From the NCBI GenBank assembly GCA_964619125.1, contig CAZUCA010000098.1:1-6197 (forward strand): a stretch of DNA of 6,197 nt. The letters run 5' to 3'. The translations under genes and the position numbers were made by a program. This stretch comes from Owenweeksia sp964619125. GTDB taxonomy: Bacteria > Bacteroidota > Bacteroidia > Flavobacteriales > Schleiferiaceae. Of this stretch, positions 5,181 to 6,197 are shown in pieces. Under the pieces are notes generated by a model. The model was not told the DNA's origin, did not search any database, and saw nothing but the letters and a program-made list of their open reading frames with translations. Position 1 is the stretch's first letter; every line of letters starts with the position of its first letter.

Positions 5181-5241
5181 GGAGTAGTGAGATGTTAGTA
5201 GAAAACGGTTGGCTGTTAGCGGTGAGCAATTAGCTTTGAGC
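5181..5241 (+). repeat. Degenerate repeat block in the DGPF-sigma gap
   Basis: GGAGTAGTGAGATGTTAG (5181-5198) matches 2017-2034 at 17 of 18 bases. GTTAGCGGTGAGCAATTAG (5215-5233) matches 2030-2048 at 17 of 19, and is followed by CTTTGAGC. The block lies directly upstream of the possible promoter of the sigma gene and is opposite in orientation to both neighbouring genes. Confidence 0.6.
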
Positions 5242-5251
5242 AGATGGTGTT

Positions 5252-5279
5252 TGGATACAGCCGGACCACCGGCGTCCAG
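5252..5279 (-). other. GC-rich hairpin between the DGPF and sigma genes
   Basis: GCCGG (5260-5264) pairs with CCGGC (5269-5273) across a four-base ACCA loop, and outer TGGA (5252-5255, read as TCCA on the minus strand) and its partner near 5276-5279 can extend it imperfectly. No U-tract follows on the minus strand, so it is not a classical terminator. In a read-through transcript it would lie just after the DGPF stop and could act as an attenuator or an mRNA-stabilising end. Confidence 0.35.
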
Positions 5280-5305
5280 CTAAAGGCTCACAACTCACAG
5301 CTCGG
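5279..5305 (-). repeat. Inverse copy of the TTAGC/GTGAGC repeat after the DGPF gene
   Basis: Read on the minus strand this is GAGCTGTGAGTTGTGAGC followed by CTTTAGC, close to the repeat core found on the plus strand at 2030, 3875 and 5215. It starts two bases after the DGPF stop codon, in sense orientation to that gene. With the opposed block at 5215-5241 it forms an imperfect inverted repeat around the GC hairpin. Confidence 0.5.
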
Positions 5306-5307
5306 AA

Positions 5308-5655
5308 CTACATATCCATACTCATAATCTCACGCACCTCCACCGTGCCCTCGTGCTCAAAAATGGGACAGCCCAGGGAAATGTCAGTGGCCTTTTGCAG
5401 GTCATCGGCTTTTACGATCAGGTAGCCCCCTACAATCTCGGCGCCCTCGGCAAAGGGACCGTCGGTAATGGTTTTGCCATCAGAGCCTACCACCTTGCCC
5501 TCATTACCCAGGGGCAGGCCGTCTTCCAGCACTCCCTTTTCGGCGAGGCCGTTCATCCAGGCGCCCCACTTCTGCATATGGGCCTGCATTTCCTCGGGTG
5601 ATTGAGCAGCACGGCGGGCATCGCCGCCACGGAATAAATACAAAAACTTAGTCAT
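5308..5655 (-). CDS. YCII/DGPF-domain protein
   Basis: A 115-residue small cytosolic protein of the YCII-related family (DGPF subgroup), which adopts a ferredoxin-like dimeric fold. Hallmarks are the opening strand KFLYLFRGGD (3-12), the helix SPEEMQAHMQKWGAWMNGL (19-37), the turn EDGLPLGNEGKVV (44-56), the name-giving ITDGPFAEGAEIVGGYLIV (63-81) with DGPF at 65-68, and the closing LGCPIFEHEGTVEVREI (94-110). The length is normal and the domain is complete. The biochemical role of DGPF proteins is not established. Genetic linkage to ECF42 sigma factors, seen here, is the known feature of the group and suggests it belongs to that regulon. It is 18 bp downstream of an SRPBCC gene, so probably co-transcribed with it, and 155 bp upstream of the sigma gene. 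Confidence 0.93.
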   Translation of the reverse strand: MTKFLYLFRGGDARRAAQSPEEMQAHMQKWGAWMNGLAEKGVLEDGLPLGNEGKVVGSDGKTITDGPFAEGAEIVGGYLIVKADDLQKATDISLGCPIFEHEGTVEVREIMSMDM

Positions 5656-5673
5656 GATTATTGATTTTAAAAA

Positions 5674-6120
5674 TTAGTGATTGGATTCTAAAATGCCTTT
5701 GATGTTCTTCAAATCCTTAGTGGTTGCCTTACGCATGGCTGTCGCCATAAAGGGGGCCAGCCAGCGCGAAAATCCGGCAGGACGGCCGCGATTGATCAGC
5801 CGCATGCGGGTGGCATTCTCCCCAACCGCTTCCCACTCGTAGGTGGTTTCCATAGGGAAAGGTCCCTGGGCGGTGGCCATTACCAGCCGCTGAGCGGGCC
5901 GGTACTCCCGGATTTCATAAGTATACTCGAGGCGGCGCCCCATGAACTTCGCCACAAAGGCCGCCTGGGCTCCTTCCCGCAGTCCGGGTTCACCTACCCA
6001 CTGCGACTCTTTTATATTGGCGTACCACTCGGGAGCGTTCATGGGATCGGCAGCATAGGCGCTCACCTCCTCCACGGGACGATCGATCAGGGTTTCCACC
6101 TCTACGCGCAGCTCCTTCAT
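5674..6120 (-). CDS. SRPBCC family protein in the ECF42/DGPF operon
   Basis: A 148-residue protein with the START-like helix-grip fold. It opens ELRVEVETLIDRPVEEVSAYAADPMNAPEWY (3-33), the classical strand-helix-loop with the Asp-Pro-x-Asn-x-Pro-x-Trp element. WVGEPGLREGAQAAFVAKFMGRRLEYTYEIREYRP (41-75) follows, with a Gly turn and two strands, then TTYEWEAVGENATRMRLINRG (92-112) and a C-terminal helix (about 118-143). The length is typical of the polyketide-cyclase-like subgroup, which bind hydrophobic ligands or catalyse simple cyclisations or hydrolyses; this member has no assigned ligand. Its ATG shares its A with the TGA stop of the preceding gene (TGATG), a sign of translational coupling. 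The DGPF gene starts 18 bp after its stop. It is thus the second gene of an apparent four-gene operon. Confidence 0.9.
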   Translation of the reverse strand: MKELRVEVETLIDRPVEEVSAYAADPMNAPEWYANIKESQWVGEPGLREGAQAAFVAKFMGRRLEYTYEIREYRPAQRLVMATAQGPFPMETTYEWEAVGENATRMRLINRGRPAGFSRWLAPFMATAMRKATTKDLKNIKGILESNH

Positions 6121-6197
6121 CAGGCTACTGGCGTTGGTTGTCCCTGGCCTTTTTCCACCAGGTCTTTCAGGCTCTTCATATAAAGGGCCCAGTGGTA
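6120..6197 (-). CDS. C-terminal fragment of an AHSA1-type SRPBCC protein (partial)
   Basis: The minus strand is open from the right edge for 25 codons to a TGA at 6122-6120. The encoded tail includes HWALYMKSLKDLVEKGQG, which matches the closing helix of Hsp90-ATPase-activator-homologue (AHSA1) START proteins, where a Trp, a SLK and a hydrophobic-E-x-G element are typical. The N-terminal part and start codon are beyond the window. The stop overlaps the ATG of the next gene, so the two START-fold proteins are probably made in coupled fashion. In many bacteria AHSA1 genes follow an ArsR-type regulator, which would be expected beyond the right edge but cannot be seen. Confidence 0.75.
   Translation of the reverse strand, partial: YHWALYMKSLKDLVEKGQGQPTPVA

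Noticed and set aside
1501..5305. Reading the TTAGC repeats as a CRISPR array or insertion-sequence ends
   Set aside because: Spacing is irregular, copies are degenerate and scattered in different intergenic regions, and there is no transposase or cas gene.

Overview
The window looks like a chromosomal stretch from a Bacteroidota member with mid-range GC. The support is a 5' gene fragment that ends like a type IX secretion (Por) sorting tail, a lipoprotein of the DUF3347 type common in this phylum, start codons with A-rich leaders and no clear Shine-Dalgarno, and a few weak matches to the TTTG / TAnnTTTG promoter pattern. The exact genus cannot be read from the sequence.

Plus strand, left half. 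The tail of a probable secreted protein (3-50) is followed by a strong intrinsic terminator (78-108). A short intergenic region with a palindrome and a possible promoter leads to a metal-residue-rich DUF3347 lipoprotein (264-989), closed by a second clean terminator (1033-1061). Next come a single-domain VOC/glyoxalase-fold protein (1131-1505), an SRPBCC/START-fold protein (1583-2023), a class I SAM-dependent methyltransferase (2276-2911) and a ferritin-like diiron protein with a C-terminal hydrophobic helix (3140-3892). These four are spaced by 77 to 252 bp, so they look more like separate units than one tight operon.

Minus strand, right half. Four genes read leftwards from the right edge: the C-terminus of an AHSA1-type SRPBCC protein (6197-6120), a second SRPBCC protein whose ATG overlaps the previous stop (TGATG), a YCII/DGPF-domain protein 18 bp further on, and, after a 155-bp gap, a 412-residue sigma factor with a long C-terminal extension that matches the ECF42 type (DUF6596 plus helical repeats). 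ECF42 sigma factors are known to be encoded beside DGPF proteins, so this is a recognisable module, here with two START-fold proteins added. The sigma gene converges with the diiron gene with only 21 bp between their stops.

The least explained signal is a family of short degenerate repeats built on TTAGCnGTGAGC and TTTAGCTGCAGGCTT. Copies sit at or just beyond the 3' ends of VOC, SRPBCC, methyltransferase, diiron and DGPF genes, and in several cases supply the stop codon. Between the DGPF and sigma genes, two opposed copies flank a GC-rich hairpin. The rest of the window is ordinary accessory metabolism and stress-type gene content. I see no mobile element, CRISPR array or RNA gene.
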